Assembly (NCBI GenBank): GCA_900549535.1
Contig: UROR01000042.1
Span: 1-15,274 of the forward strand
Length of the DNA: 15,274 nt
Source of the DNA: an uncultured Collinsella sp.
GTDB lineage: Bacteria > Actinomycetota > Coriobacteriia > Coriobacteriales > Coriobacteriaceae
Reading direction: 5' to 3'
The position numbers and the translations under genes are program-made. Shown piece after piece: positions 7,748 to 14,881 of the stretch. The first letter of the stretch is position 1, and each line of letters starts with the position of its first letter. The notes beneath the pieces were generated by a model. The model made no database searches. It was not told the origin of the DNA and saw only the letters and a list, made by a program, of their open reading frames with translations.

Positions 7748-8423
7748 TCCGATTCTGCTGACCGCCATCTGCGCCGTGGTCTCGTTCTTTATCGGAGCGA
7801 TTCCGTTTGGCCTGATCCTGGGCCGCGTGTTCAACCACACGGACATTCGCAAGGCGGGCTCCGGCAACATCGGCACCACCAATGCGCTGCGCGTGGCCGG
7901 CCCCAAGGTCGCTGCACTCACGCTGCTGCTTGACTGCCTTAAGGGCGCCATCTGCGTCCTTATCGCCCGCCCGCTCATCGCCGATCTAGGCTATGGTTTT
8001 CCGCCGAACATCATGGCGCCTGGAGCCCCCGGCGACTGGATGCTCGGTGTCATCTGCCTGGCAGCGGTATGGGGCCACATCTTCTCGCCCTACCTCAACT
8101 TCCACGGCGGCAAGGGCATCGCGGTCGGTCTGGGCGTTATCCTTGCCTGGTACTGGCCCATTGGCCTGTCGCAGCTGGGCATGTAAATAGTAGCCGAAGC
8201 CATTACCAAGTACGTGTCGGTGCGATCGCTTGCCGCCGCCATCGGCCTTCCCATCGCCGCTTGTGCGGTCTTTCCGTACAGCAGCCTAGGTCTCAAGTTT
8301 TGCATGGCGATGATCGGCATCACCGTGGTGTGGGCTCATCGTGCGAACATCAAAAAGCTCATGACGGGCAAGGAGTCCAAGCTCTCGTTTACCAAGCGTG
8401 TCACCGAGCCCGACGATAAGTAG
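7740..8423 (+). pseudogene. plsY: glycerol-3-phosphate acyltransferase PlsY, interrupted by an in-frame stop
   Basis: PlsY is the integral-membrane enzyme that transfers an acyl group from acyl-phosphate to glycerol-3-phosphate, giving lysophosphatidic acid. The first 148 residues are typical: a transmembrane N-terminus, motif 1 at GSGNIGTTNALR (40-51), and motif 2 at GHIFSPYLNFHGGKGIA (112-128). A TAA at 8184-8186 then ends the frame, yet the next 78 codons continue in the same frame as PlsY-like sequence (AITKYVS, two more hydrophobic segments, and a tail ending at TAG 8421-8423). The whole span, about 226 codons plus the internal stop, matches the usual PlsY length, so one nonsense substitution is the simplest reading. 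The truncated product would lack motif 3 and the last membrane helices. PlsY is usually essential, so a sequencing error, readthrough or a split gene must be considered. The ATG at 7740 overlaps der and has AAGGAG at 7727-7732. Confidence 0.85.
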
Positions 8424-8432
8424 GAGAGAGTC

Positions 8433-9440
8433 ATGAATGTTGCGCTGATTGGCTCCGGCTCCTGGGGAACCGCCGTCGCCGGCCTTGCCGCCGCGCGAGC
8501 CGAGCGCGTGATCATGTGGGCCCATAGCGAGCAGACGGCCGCCGGCATCAATGGCGAGCACCGCAATCCCCGGTATCTGGTGGACTACGAGCTGCCTCGC
8601 AACGTCGTCGCCACGACAGACCTGGCGCAGGCGTTCGACGGCGCCGACGCCATCATCTTTGCCGTGCCCTCCACGCATCTGCGCAGCGTATGTCATCAGG
8701 CGGCACCCTTCATCGCCATCGAGATCCCGGTGCTCTGCCTCACCAAGGGTATTGAGCCCGAGTCCGGCCTGCTCATGAGCGAGGTCATCGCCAGCGAGAT
8801 CGGCAACGAGGCGCGCGTGGCGGCGCTCTCCGGCCCCAACCATGCCGAGGAGATCTGCCGTGGCGGGCTTTCTGCCGCCGTCATCGCCAGCGAAGACCCG
8901 CAGGTAGGGGAGACCTTTAAGGACTTGCTCCTATCCACGGCCTTCCGCATCTACCTATCGCAGGACATGACCGGCGTCGAGGTTTGCGGCGCCATGAAAA
9001 ACGTTATCGCCATCGTGTGCGGCATCTCTGCCGGATCGGGCGCGGGCGACAACACGCTTGCTCTCATCATGACGCGCGGCTTGGCCGAGATCAGCCGCCT
9101 GGTGCACGCCCGCGGCGGCCAGGCCATGACCTGCATGGGTCTTGCCGGCATGGGCGACCTCATTGCCACCTGCACCTCCGAGCATTCGCGCAACCGCACC
9201 TTTGGCTACGAGTTTGCCCACGGCGTTTCGCTCGACGAGTATCAGACGCGCACGCATATGGTGGTGGAGGGCGCCGTCGCCGCCCGCAGCGTGAGCGAGC
9301 TCGCCCGTTCACTGGGCGTAGACATTCCGCTCACCTTTGCCGTGGAGCAAACGCTCTACAACGGTGTTACTTTGGATAGGGCGCTCGAGATCCTTACCGA
9401 CCGCGTCCCCTCTCAAGAGTTCTACGGACTCACCGACTAG
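8433..9440 (+). CDS. gpsA: NAD(P)-dependent glycerol-3-phosphate dehydrogenase
   Basis: GpsA reduces dihydroxyacetone phosphate to sn-glycerol-3-phosphate, the backbone for phospholipids and the substrate of PlsY encoded just upstream. The 335-residue cytosolic enzyme shows an N-terminal Rossmann motif (GSGSWGTA, residues 7-14), FAVPSTHLR, CLTKGIE, LSGPNHAEEI, the catalytic lysine in CGAMKNVIAI, DNTLALIMTRGLAEI and the C-terminal GMGDLIATCTSEHSRN, all hallmarks of the family. The ATG at 8433 follows the plsY stop by 9 bases, with GGAGAG at 8423-8428 as ribosome-binding site. The frame is intact and of normal length. The adjacent plsY and gpsA, with plsC upstream, form a glycerophospholipid start-up module. 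Confidence 0.96.
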   Translation: MNVALIGSGSWGTAVAGLAAARAERVIMWAHSEQTAAGINGEHRNPRYLVDYELPRNVVATTDLAQAFDGADAIIFAVPSTHLRSVCHQAAPFIAIEIPVLCLTKGIEPESGLLMSEVIASEIGNEARVAALSGPNHAEEICRGGLSAAVIASEDPQVGETFKDLLLSTAFRIYLSQDMTGVEVCGAMKNVIAIVCGISAGSGAGDNTLALIMTRGLAEISRLVHARGGQAMTCMGLAGMGDLIATCTSEHSRNRTFGYEFAHGVSLDEYQTRTHMVVEGAVAARSVSELARSLGVDIPLTFAVEQTLYNGVTLDRALEILTDRVPSQEFYGLTD

Positions 9441-9458
9441 CGCAGAAAGGCTACTACC

Positions 9459-10130
9459 ATGAGTTCCATTAAAATCGCTCCGTCCGTCCTTTCGGCCGAC
9501 ATGGCCAACCTCAAGGGCGAGCTCGACAAGATCGCCGGCGCCGACTACGTGCACTTCGACGTCATGGACGGTCACTTTACCGGCAACCTCACCTTTGGCG
9601 TTGACATCCTTAAGGCCGTCAAGCGCTCCACCGACGTGCCGGTCGACGCGCACCTGATGGTGTCGAATCCCGACGAGACCGTCGATTGGTATGCCGATGC
9701 CGGTGCCGATATTATTACTGTGCACTACGAGGCCTCTACGCACCTGCACCGCACGCTCACGCATCTGCAGCAGCGCGGTGTCAAGGCCGGTGTGGTGCTC
9801 AACCCCGCCACGCCCGTCTGCGTGCTCGAAAGCATCATCGACGTTGTCGACATGGTGCTGCTCATGAGCGTGAACCCTGGCTTTGGCGGCCAGAGCTTTA
9901 TCCCCGGTACCATCGCCAAACTGCACGAGCTCAAGGCCATGTGCGAGCGTCACGGCGTTTCGCCCCTCATCGAGGTTGACGGCGGTATTTCTTCCAAGAA
10001 CATTGCCGAAGTCGTCAAGGCCGGCGCTAACGTGCTCGTGGCCGGTTCCGCCGTATTTAAGTCCGAAGATCCCGCTGCCGAGGTTGCGCTGCTGCAGAAG
10101 CTGGGCAACGAAGCTGCACAGGAGGCATAA
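9459..10130 (+). CDS. rpe: ribulose-phosphate 3-epimerase
   Basis: Rpe interconverts ribulose 5-phosphate and xylulose 5-phosphate in the pentose phosphate pathway. The 223-residue TIM-barrel protein has APSVLSADMANL near the start, HFDVMDGHFTGNLTFG (metal-binding His and catalytic Asp), DAHLMVSNP (metal His), VNPGFGGQSF (phosphate-binding loop) and EVDGGIS (catalytic Asp). The usual FVPN after the first Asp reads FTGN, a tolerable variation. The ATG at 9459 is preceded by AGAAAGG at 9444-9450, in the 11-base string GCGCAGAAAGG that is also found before the start at 120. The cysteine desulfurase starts 6 bases after its stop. Confidence 0.96.
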   Translation: MSSIKIAPSVLSADMANLKGELDKIAGADYVHFDVMDGHFTGNLTFGVDILKAVKRSTDVPVDAHLMVSNPDETVDWYADAGADIITVHYEASTHLHRTLTHLQQRGVKAGVVLNPATPVCVLESIIDVVDMVLLMSVNPGFGGQSFIPGTIAKLHELKAMCERHGVSPLIEVDGGISSKNIAEVVKAGANVLVAGSAVFKSEDPAAEVALLQKLGNEAAQEA

Positions 10131-10136
10131 ACCCTT

Positions 10137-11315
10137 ATGACCGCAGGTCAAAACCGCATACCCGTGAATCTTGACTATGCCGCCTCGACGCCCATGCGCG
10201 CCGAGGCGCTCCTTGCGCAGCGCGAGTACGACGACAGCGAGCTTGCCGGCGTCAACCCTAACTCGCTGCATTCGCTCGGCCGCAAGGCCGCTGCGCGCCT
10301 AGAAGTGGCACGTCGCGAGATTGCCCGCAGCTTTGGCGCGCGCGTCCGCCCGTCCGAGATCATCTTGACCAACGGCGGTACCGAGGCAAACCAGCTGGCG
10401 CTCCTTGGACTTGCCGAGGGCGCACGTCAGCGCGATCGCAAGCGCGACCGCGTGATCGTGTCGGCGATCGAGCACGATTCGATCCTGGACAACCTACCGC
10501 TGCTGCGAGCCGCGGGCTTTACCGTGGACCTGGTACAGCCCTGCCGCGCGGGCTACATCGAACCCGCCGCGCTGAGCGACTTGCTGGGCGATGACGTAGC
10601 GCTCGTGAGCATTATGGTTGCCAATAACGAGACCGGTGTGGTGCAGCCCATCCGCGAGCTTGCGGCCGCCGCGCACGCCGCGGGCGCCCTGTTCCATACC
10701 GACGCCATCCAGGGTTATCTGCATATCCCGCTCGATGTACACGAGCTGGGCGTTGACGCCATGACCGTTGCCGCACACAAGATTGGCGGCCCCGTGGCCT
10801 CTGGCGCGCTCTACCTTAAGAGCCGCACGCCGTTGCGCCCTCGCATCTTCGGCGGCGGACAGGAGGCCGGCCGTCGTGCCGGCACGCAGGACCTGCGCAC
10901 GCAGCTGGCTTTTGCCGCTGCCGCCTCCGCGCTGTTGCCGACCGTAGCCCAGGAGCGCGCGACGCTGCAGACCTTATCTGACAAGCTCTATGCCACGCTC
11001 ACGGCCCATCCGCGCATTCATGCCACTATGGGCGATTACGCGCAGGCCAATCGCCTGCCCGGCATGGTTTCGATCTACGTTGACGGCATGGACTCCGAAG
11101 AGCTCATCATTAAACTCGACGCCACAGGCTTTGAGGTTTCGGCCGGCTCTGCCTGCTCGAGTGGCAGCATGGACCCGAGCCACGTGCTCAGTGCCATGGG
11201 CATTGGCCGCGAGCAGGCATTGGGCGCACTGCGTATTTCCTTCGATGACCGCGTGAATCCAGGCGATCTGGACGACTTTGCCCGGGCGCTGCTGTCGATC
11301 GTAGGTGCCGCATGA
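10137..11315 (+). CDS. cysteine desulfurase, IscS/NifS family
   Basis: The enzyme uses pyridoxal phosphate (PLP) to remove sulfur from cysteine as a persulfide, for iron-sulfur clusters and tRNA thiolation. The 392-residue protein shows the fold-type I layout: LDYAASTP at 12-19, GTEANQLAL at 81-89, His113 over the cofactor ring, NNETGVVQP (163-171), the HTDAIQG segment (Asp189, Gln192), the PLP-linked Lys215 in AAHKIGGP, RAGTQDL (247-253) and the catalytic Cys340 in SAGSACSSGSMDPSHVL. The short spacing and SSGS sequence at the active-site loop resemble IscS/NifS group I enzymes. AGGAGG at 10120-10125 lies within the end of rpe, 11 bases from the ATG. No scaffold gene (iscU, nifU) or mnmA is in the window, so the recipient of the sulfur is unknown. 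iscS versus nifS cannot be settled here. Confidence 0.93.
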   Translation: MTAGQNRIPVNLDYAASTPMRAEALLAQREYDDSELAGVNPNSLHSLGRKAAARLEVARREIARSFGARVRPSEIILTNGGTEANQLALLGLAEGARQRDRKRDRVIVSAIEHDSILDNLPLLRAAGFTVDLVQPCRAGYIEPAALSDLLGDDVALVSIMVANNETGVVQPIRELAAAAHAAGALFHTDAIQGYLHIPLDVHELGVDAMTVAAHKIGGPVASGALYLKSRTPLRPRIFGGGQEAGRRAGTQDLRTQLAFAAAASALLPTVAQERATLQTLSDKLYATLTAHPRIHATMGDYAQANRLPGMVSIYVDGMDSEELIIKLDATGFEVSAGSACSSGSMDPSHVLSAMGIGREQALGALRISFDDRVNPGDLDDFARALLSIVGAA

Positions 11316-12121
11316 TTGTTGCCGATCTCGAGCGTGCCCTACTGGCGCGCTATCCCAAGGCAGAAGCCGAGAGCTGGGACCATGTAGGCCTTTCCGTGGG
11401 CGACCCTGCCTTCAAGATTACCGGCGTGGCCTGCGCGCTCGACGCGACCGAAGTCAACGTGCACCGCGCCCAGGAGGCCGGTGCCAACGTGTTGTTGACG
11501 CATCATCCTATCTACATCAAGGCGCCCGAGGCGTTTTGCCCGGCGGATGCGTCGCGCCCCCAGTGCAGCGCAGCACTGTTCGAGGCCGCCCGCTGCGGCG
11601 TGAGCATCATCTCGCTTCACACCAACCTGGACCGCTCGCACGAGGCACGCATGTATTTGAGCGAGCTGTTGGGCGTCGCGCCCGTGAGCTCGCTGGAACA
11701 CGTGGACGACCCCGAGGCGACCGGCCTGGGCGCGCTTGCAACGCTTAACGACCCGTGCACGCTGCGAGATCTTGCCGCCCGTGCTGCCATGGCCTTCGGA
11801 AGCGACCCGCGCGTATGGGGCGATGCCGAGCGCCCGTGCCGCACCGTCGCCATTTTGGGCGGCTCCCTCGGCGACTTTGGCGAGTTTGCCATCGCCGCCG
11901 GTGCGGATGTCATCGTAACCGGAGAGTCCGGGTATCACGTGGCGCAGGACCTCGCTCTGCGCGGTCTGGGCGTCATCTTGCTCGGTCACGATCGCTCCGA
12001 AGAGCCGTTCGTGGATATCTTGATGAACTCTGCAGTTGACGCCGGGGTCGACCCCCGTCATGCGATTAAAATACTGAACCCTTGCCAATGGTGGACTGTG
12101 ACAAAAGGAGAGAACTTATGA
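11312..12121 (+). CDS. Nif3-like dinuclear metal centre protein
   Basis: This belongs to the Nif3/DUF34 family, widespread proteins with two metal ions. The biochemical role is not established, although GTP cyclohydrolase I type 2 has been used as a name. The 269-residue protein has the metal ligands expected for the family: LLTHHPIYIK (His64, His65), SLHTNLD (His103, Asp107), and the C-terminal LLGHDRSEEP (His226, Glu230). GGSLGDFGEF and VIVTGESGYH, also family motifs, come before the last. It starts with an ATGA overlap on the cysteine desulfurase stop and ends with another ATGA overlap on the next gene, so all three are likely translationally coupled. Association with the zinc-ribbon protein downstream is common in Gram-positive genomes. 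Confidence 0.92.
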   Translation: MIVADLERALLARYPKAEAESWDHVGLSVGDPAFKITGVACALDATEVNVHRAQEAGANVLLTHHPIYIKAPEAFCPADASRPQCSAALFEAARCGVSIISLHTNLDRSHEARMYLSELLGVAPVSSLEHVDDPEATGLGALATLNDPCTLRDLAARAAMAFGSDPRVWGDAERPCRTVAILGGSLGDFGEFAIAAGADVIVTGESGYHVAQDLALRGLGVILLGHDRSEEPFVDILMNSAVDAGVDPRHAIKILNPCQWWTVTKGENL

Positions 12122-12837
12122 GCGCCGGCGCTACGCTACTCAAGCTGCAACAGATCGATTTGGAGCTCGCCCGCAACAAGAGCGAACTTGCCAATATGCC
12201 GGAGCTCAAGGAGCTCGCTTCCAAGCGCAAGACCTATATGAAGCTCAAGTCCGAGATGACCAAGCTCTACGCCCAGCGCAAGGATCTGGACATTGAGCTC
12301 GACGATCTCAACACCACCGAGATTCAGACCAACAACGCCATCGAGGCTGCCAAGAAGCGCCATGTTGACGGCTCCGACTACCGCGAGGTTCAGGACCTGG
12401 AGAATGAACTCGCCACCCTGGCCAAGCGTCTGGACAAGATTGAGCACACCCGCAAGGACGTCGTTGTCGCCCATAAGGAGGCGCTCGACCGCGAGGCCCG
12501 CGCGCAGGCAATCATCGCCAAGTTCGAGGAGGGCGTGAAGGCCGATACCAAGGCCGCTCGCGCCAAGGCTGCCGACCTGCAGGCTCAGATTGATTCCGCC
12601 GCCAAGGAGCGCACCGCGCTTGCCGTTACGCTACCGGCCGACGTGCTCACCGACTACGAGCGCCTGCTCAAGCAGTTCCGCGGCCTGGCCGTCGAGACCA
12701 TCCAGGGCAACATCCCCACGGTCTGCCACACAGCGCTGCAGGCATCGTCCATGAGCGACCTCAACCACGACGGCAGCGAGATTACGCACTGCCCGTACTG
12801 CCACCGCCTCCTGGTACTCCCGAGCAAGGAAGCCTAG
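12118..12837 (+). CDS. coiled-coil protein with C-terminal zinc-ribbon (DUF164 family)
   Basis: Members of this family (zinc ribbon domain, C4-type, DUF164) have a long coiled coil and a zinc ribbon; the molecular function is unclear. Residues about 5-180 are a charged heptad-rich coiled coil (KLQQIDLELARNKSEL, then DLENELATLAKRLDKIEHT). The ribbon lies at 195-235. The second knuckle is CPYCHR (Cys225, Cys228), but the first knuckle, usually CxxCH, is PTVCH (Pro200, Cys203), leaving three visible Cys in place of four. The ATG at 12118 overlaps the Nif3 stop and follows AAAAGGAGAG at 12102-12111. An in-frame upstream start at 12082 lies inside Nif3 and is not preferred. Family membership is fairly sure. 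Confidence 0.85.
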   Translation: MSAGATLLKLQQIDLELARNKSELANMPELKELASKRKTYMKLKSEMTKLYAQRKDLDIELDDLNTTEIQTNNAIEAAKKRHVDGSDYREVQDLENELATLAKRLDKIEHTRKDVVVAHKEALDREARAQAIIAKFEEGVKADTKAARAKAADLQAQIDSAAKERTALAVTLPADVLTDYERLLKQFRGLAVETIQGNIPTVCHTALQASSMSDLNHDGSEITHCPYCHRLLVLPSKEA

Positions 12838-12839
12838 CG

Positions 12840-14054
12840 ATGACGGCGGCATCCAACAATTCAATGCAACTTGAGGGAAAAACGATTCTGCTGGGCATTA
12901 CCGGCGGGATCGCCGCCTATAAGTCGTGCAATATCGTGCGCCTGCTGCAAAAGAGCGGTGCGCGCGTCAAGGTCGTTATGAGCGAGCATGCCACGGAGTT
13001 TGTGGGGCCGCTCACGTTCCGCGCGCTCACCAACGAGCCGGTCGCGGTGGGCCTTTTCGACGACCCCTCCGACCCCATCCACCACATTTCGCTGGCGCAG
13101 GAGCCCGATCTGGTGGTCGTGGCGCCCGCGACGGCCAATATCATCGCCAAGATGGCCAACGGCATCGCCGATGACCTCATCTCCACCACGCTGCTAGCCA
13201 CGCCGCGACCCATCGTGATCGCACCCGCTATGAATAACGGCATGTGGAAGGCTCCGGCGACGCAGGCCAACATGGCCACTTTGCGCGACCGCGGCGTCCA
13301 CGTGGTGGGGCCCGGCAGTGGCTACCTTGCCTGCGGCGACGTGGACACGGGGCGCATGAGCGAGCCCGAGGACATCGTCGAAGCCATCTGCGAGGTGCTC
13401 AACCCCGCGCCTCAGGACCTGGCAGGTAAGCGCATCGTGATTACCGCCGGCCCCACGCACGAGCCGATCGACCCGGTGCGATTCATTGGCAACCGTTCGT
13501 CGGGCAAGATGGGCATCGCCCTGGCGAGGGAGGCTGCTCGCCGCGGTGCCGAGGTCACGCTCGTGTTGGGACCGACATCGCTCGATGTGCCCGGCGGCAT
13601 GGAGTGCGTGCGCGTGCAGACCGCCGCAGAGATGCTGCAGGCGGCGGCGAGCGCCTTCCAGACGGCCGATGCGGCAATTTGTGCGGCCGCCGTCGCCGAC
13701 TACACCCCCGCGGCCCCTGCGGACCATAAGCTCAAAAAGGCCAACGAGCGCCTGGATCGCATCGAACTGGTCGAGACGGTCGATATTTTGGCCGAGCTCT
13801 CGCGCCAGAAGGGCGAGCGATGCGTGATCGGATTTGCGGCCGAGACCGATAACGTTGTCGAGTACGCAGAGCGCAAATTGGCCCGCAAGGGGTGCGATGT
13901 AATAATCGCCAACGATGTCTCACGCACCGATTCGGGCTTTGGGACCGACACCAACAAGGCCTGGATTGTGAGCACAACGGGTACGCAAGAACTTCCCGTA
14001 CTAACAAAACCCCAGCTCGCAGATACAATTTTGGACTTGCTTCAAAAATTGTAA
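12840..14054 (+). CDS. coaBC: bifunctional phosphopantothenoylcysteine decarboxylase/phosphopantothenate-cysteine ligase
   Basis: CoaBC carries out two consecutive steps of coenzyme A synthesis: CoaB ligates cysteine to 4'-phosphopantothenate and CoaC decarboxylates the product with FMN. The 404-residue protein has the CoaC half first (GITGGIAAYKS at 18-28, the catalytic His in HHISLAQ, PAMNNGMW and the substrate-loop Cys in GYLACGDVDTGRM), then the CoaB half from about residue 195 (ITAGPTHEPIDPVRF, NRSSGKMG, CAAAVADYTP, KLKKANE and GFAAETDNVVEYAERKL). The ATG at 12840 is two bases after the stop of the zinc-ribbon gene, with AAGGAAG at 12826-12832. It is the last gene of the packed run. The frame is intact. 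An A/T-rich stretch and the tRNA promoter follow immediately. Confidence 0.96.
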   Translation: MTAASNNSMQLEGKTILLGITGGIAAYKSCNIVRLLQKSGARVKVVMSEHATEFVGPLTFRALTNEPVAVGLFDDPSDPIHHISLAQEPDLVVVAPATANIIAKMANGIADDLISTTLLATPRPIVIAPAMNNGMWKAPATQANMATLRDRGVHVVGPGSGYLACGDVDTGRMSEPEDIVEAICEVLNPAPQDLAGKRIVITAGPTHEPIDPVRFIGNRSSGKMGIALAREAARRGAEVTLVLGPTSLDVPGGMECVRVQTAAEMLQAAASAFQTADAAICAAAVADYTPAAPADHKLKKANERLDRIELVETVDILAELSRQKGERCVIGFAAETDNVVEYAERKLARKGCDVIIANDVSRTDSGFGTDTNKAWIVSTTGTQELPVLTKPQLADTILDLLQKL

Positions 14055-14062
14055 AAAAGTTC

Positions 14063-14092
14063 TTGCACAAGTCTAAAGTTTCGGGTTAATAT
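14063..14092 (+). promoter_or_regulatory. sigma-70 type promoter for tRNA-Pro
   Basis: TTGCAC at 14063-14068 and TAATAT at 14087-14092 are separated by 18 bases, a good match to a housekeeping promoter. An A-rich tract at about 14045-14058, within the end of coaBC, could act as an UP element. Transcription would start near 14099 and give a short leader with a GTTGC/GCAAC stem (14100-14104 with 14118-14122) before the mature tRNA at 14135. Confidence 0.8.
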
Positions 14093-14134
14093 ACTCCCTG
14101 TTGCGAGCGAGAGCAGAGCAACAAACAAAAGCTT

Positions 14135-14211
<77 letters not shown>

Positions 14212-14220
14212 GAAGTTTGC

Positions 14221-14251
14221 AGGTCAGGCACCTAGTGCCTGACCTTTTTTT
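14221..14251 (+). terminator. intrinsic terminator after tRNA-Pro
   Basis: AGGTCAGGCAC (14221-14231) pairs perfectly with GTGCCTGACCT (14235-14245) around a 3-base loop, and a run of seven T follows from 14245. This is a textbook rho-independent terminator on the plus strand. On the minus strand it could also stop transcription entering from the truncated gene at 14272-14532, as A-rich sequence lies on the other side. Confidence 0.93.
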
Positions 14252-14255
14252 ATGC

Positions 14256-14286
14256 TGGGTCACCAGATGGGTCACGAATGGGTCAC
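14256..14286. repeat. three direct copies of TGGGTCAC
   Basis: The octamer TGGGTCAC occurs at 14256-14263, 14268-14275 and 14279-14286, with starts 12 and 11 bases apart. It lies directly after the tRNA terminator, where integrated elements often leave attachment-site or integrase remains. The octamers are too short to name; a protein-binding array or recombination remnant is possible. Confidence 0.6.
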
Positions 14287-14532
14287 CGGCTGTTTTTTTA
14301 GATGATAAAGACATGCCTTTCTACCTGCCGCGCCCAACCCGGATAGGTATCCGGCGGTGTCGAACGCCAGTTCATAGCCGTTCAGGGTCGCTTTGCCCAG
14401 CAGCACCGCGCCGGGGCAGCGGGTTTCAACTTGATGGATATCAAGGTTGCTACCGTACGCGAAGTTGATGATCGAGGGTGCAGTCTCGGGGTGACGGGCT
14501 GAGGCGTTGTTACGCTTCTCATTGTACTTCAT
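14272..14532 (-). pseudogene. truncated gamma-glutamylcyclotransferase-like protein
   Basis: The 86-residue minus-strand product has a 22-residue leader and then FAYGSNLDIHQVETRCPGA (24-42), LLGKATLNGYELAFD and TAGY, which match the N-terminal third of the gamma-glutamylcyclotransferase fold (AIG2-like) family; YGSN at 26-29 is its substrate-binding loop. Family members are usually well over 100 residues, with a catalytic Glu further on. After GY at 61-62 the sequence no longer resembles the family, and no Glu-containing motif follows, so the catalytic half is missing. The break coincides with a 16-base palindrome at 14339-14354. A ribosome-binding site, GAAAGG, lies 8 bases upstream of the ATG on the minus strand. 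The fragment ends within the TGGGTCAC repeats. Confidence 0.65.
14339..14354. repeat. 16-base palindrome at the gene break
   Basis: CCGGATA (14339-14345) and TATCCGG (14348-14354) form perfect 7-base inverted arms around a GG spacer. It sits where cyclotransferase similarity stops. It may mark a recombination breakpoint or a recombinase core site, or may be chance. Confidence 0.5.
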
Positions 14533-14881
14533 GGTTCACGCCTTTCGGTGTTGTGATGGGCTTCGGTCGCTCGAGCTGATTGCAGCATACAGTCTGAAGC
14601 CGAAAAGGCGTGAAAACCTGAGATTGTCATTTTAAGAAATAGAACGAAAAGGACGGCCATGCACGAAATCGCGCAGGCAGAAAGCGCTGTTCGAGGCGCA
14701 TCCTGCGAAAGGATACCCGTTCAGAAGCGTTGTTGCCAGTTTTTATCGATTCAATTTTTTACGAGCGCACGAAGAGGTTGCGTTTAGAAAAACGCAAGGG
14801 CGGCTGTTTTGCCTGTAAGCAAACATGAAATCGACCGCAGCGGTACCGCCTGGGAGGGCGGACGAGGGACTTGGCCGCAAC
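14533..14881. other. about 350 bases with no convincing gene; inverted repeats
   Basis: No protein-like ORF is seen between the two minus-strand genes. A long-range inverted repeat pairs TTCACGCCTTT (14535-14545) with AAAGGCGTGAA (14604-14614). An inner GGCTTC (14559-14564) and GAAGCC (14596-14601) could extend it into a bulged stem in the leader of the minus-strand gene. A hairpin TTGCGTTT/AAACGCAA occurs at 14778-14797, without a clear T-tract. The stretch looks less GC-rich than the core genes. A 42-codon plus-strand ORF starts at 14659 but resembles nothing I recognise. Confidence 0.55.
14535..14614. repeat. 11-base inverted repeat upstream of the minus-strand fragment
   Basis: TTCACGCCTTT at 14535-14545 is the exact reverse complement of AAAGGCGTGAA at 14604-14614. 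With one- and two-base gaps the match extends outward and inward. One arm includes the ribosome-binding site of the truncated gene on the minus strand, so pairing in its transcript could block translation. Confidence 0.55.

Noticed and set aside
6392..7978. 528-codon minus-strand ORF opposite der and plsY
   Set aside because: The same effect: long antisense frames are expected in GC-rich genes, and der and plsY carry unmistakable motifs.
9440..9461. Shared GCGCAGAAAGG string before rpe and before the ORF at 120
   Set aside because: It includes a common ribosome-binding site; 11 shared bases in a similar context are probably chance or translational convention.
14659..14787. 42-codon plus-strand ORF with AAAAGGA upstream
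   Set aside because: It has a plausible ribosome-binding site but no recognisable protein character and unbalanced composition; not enough to call a gene.
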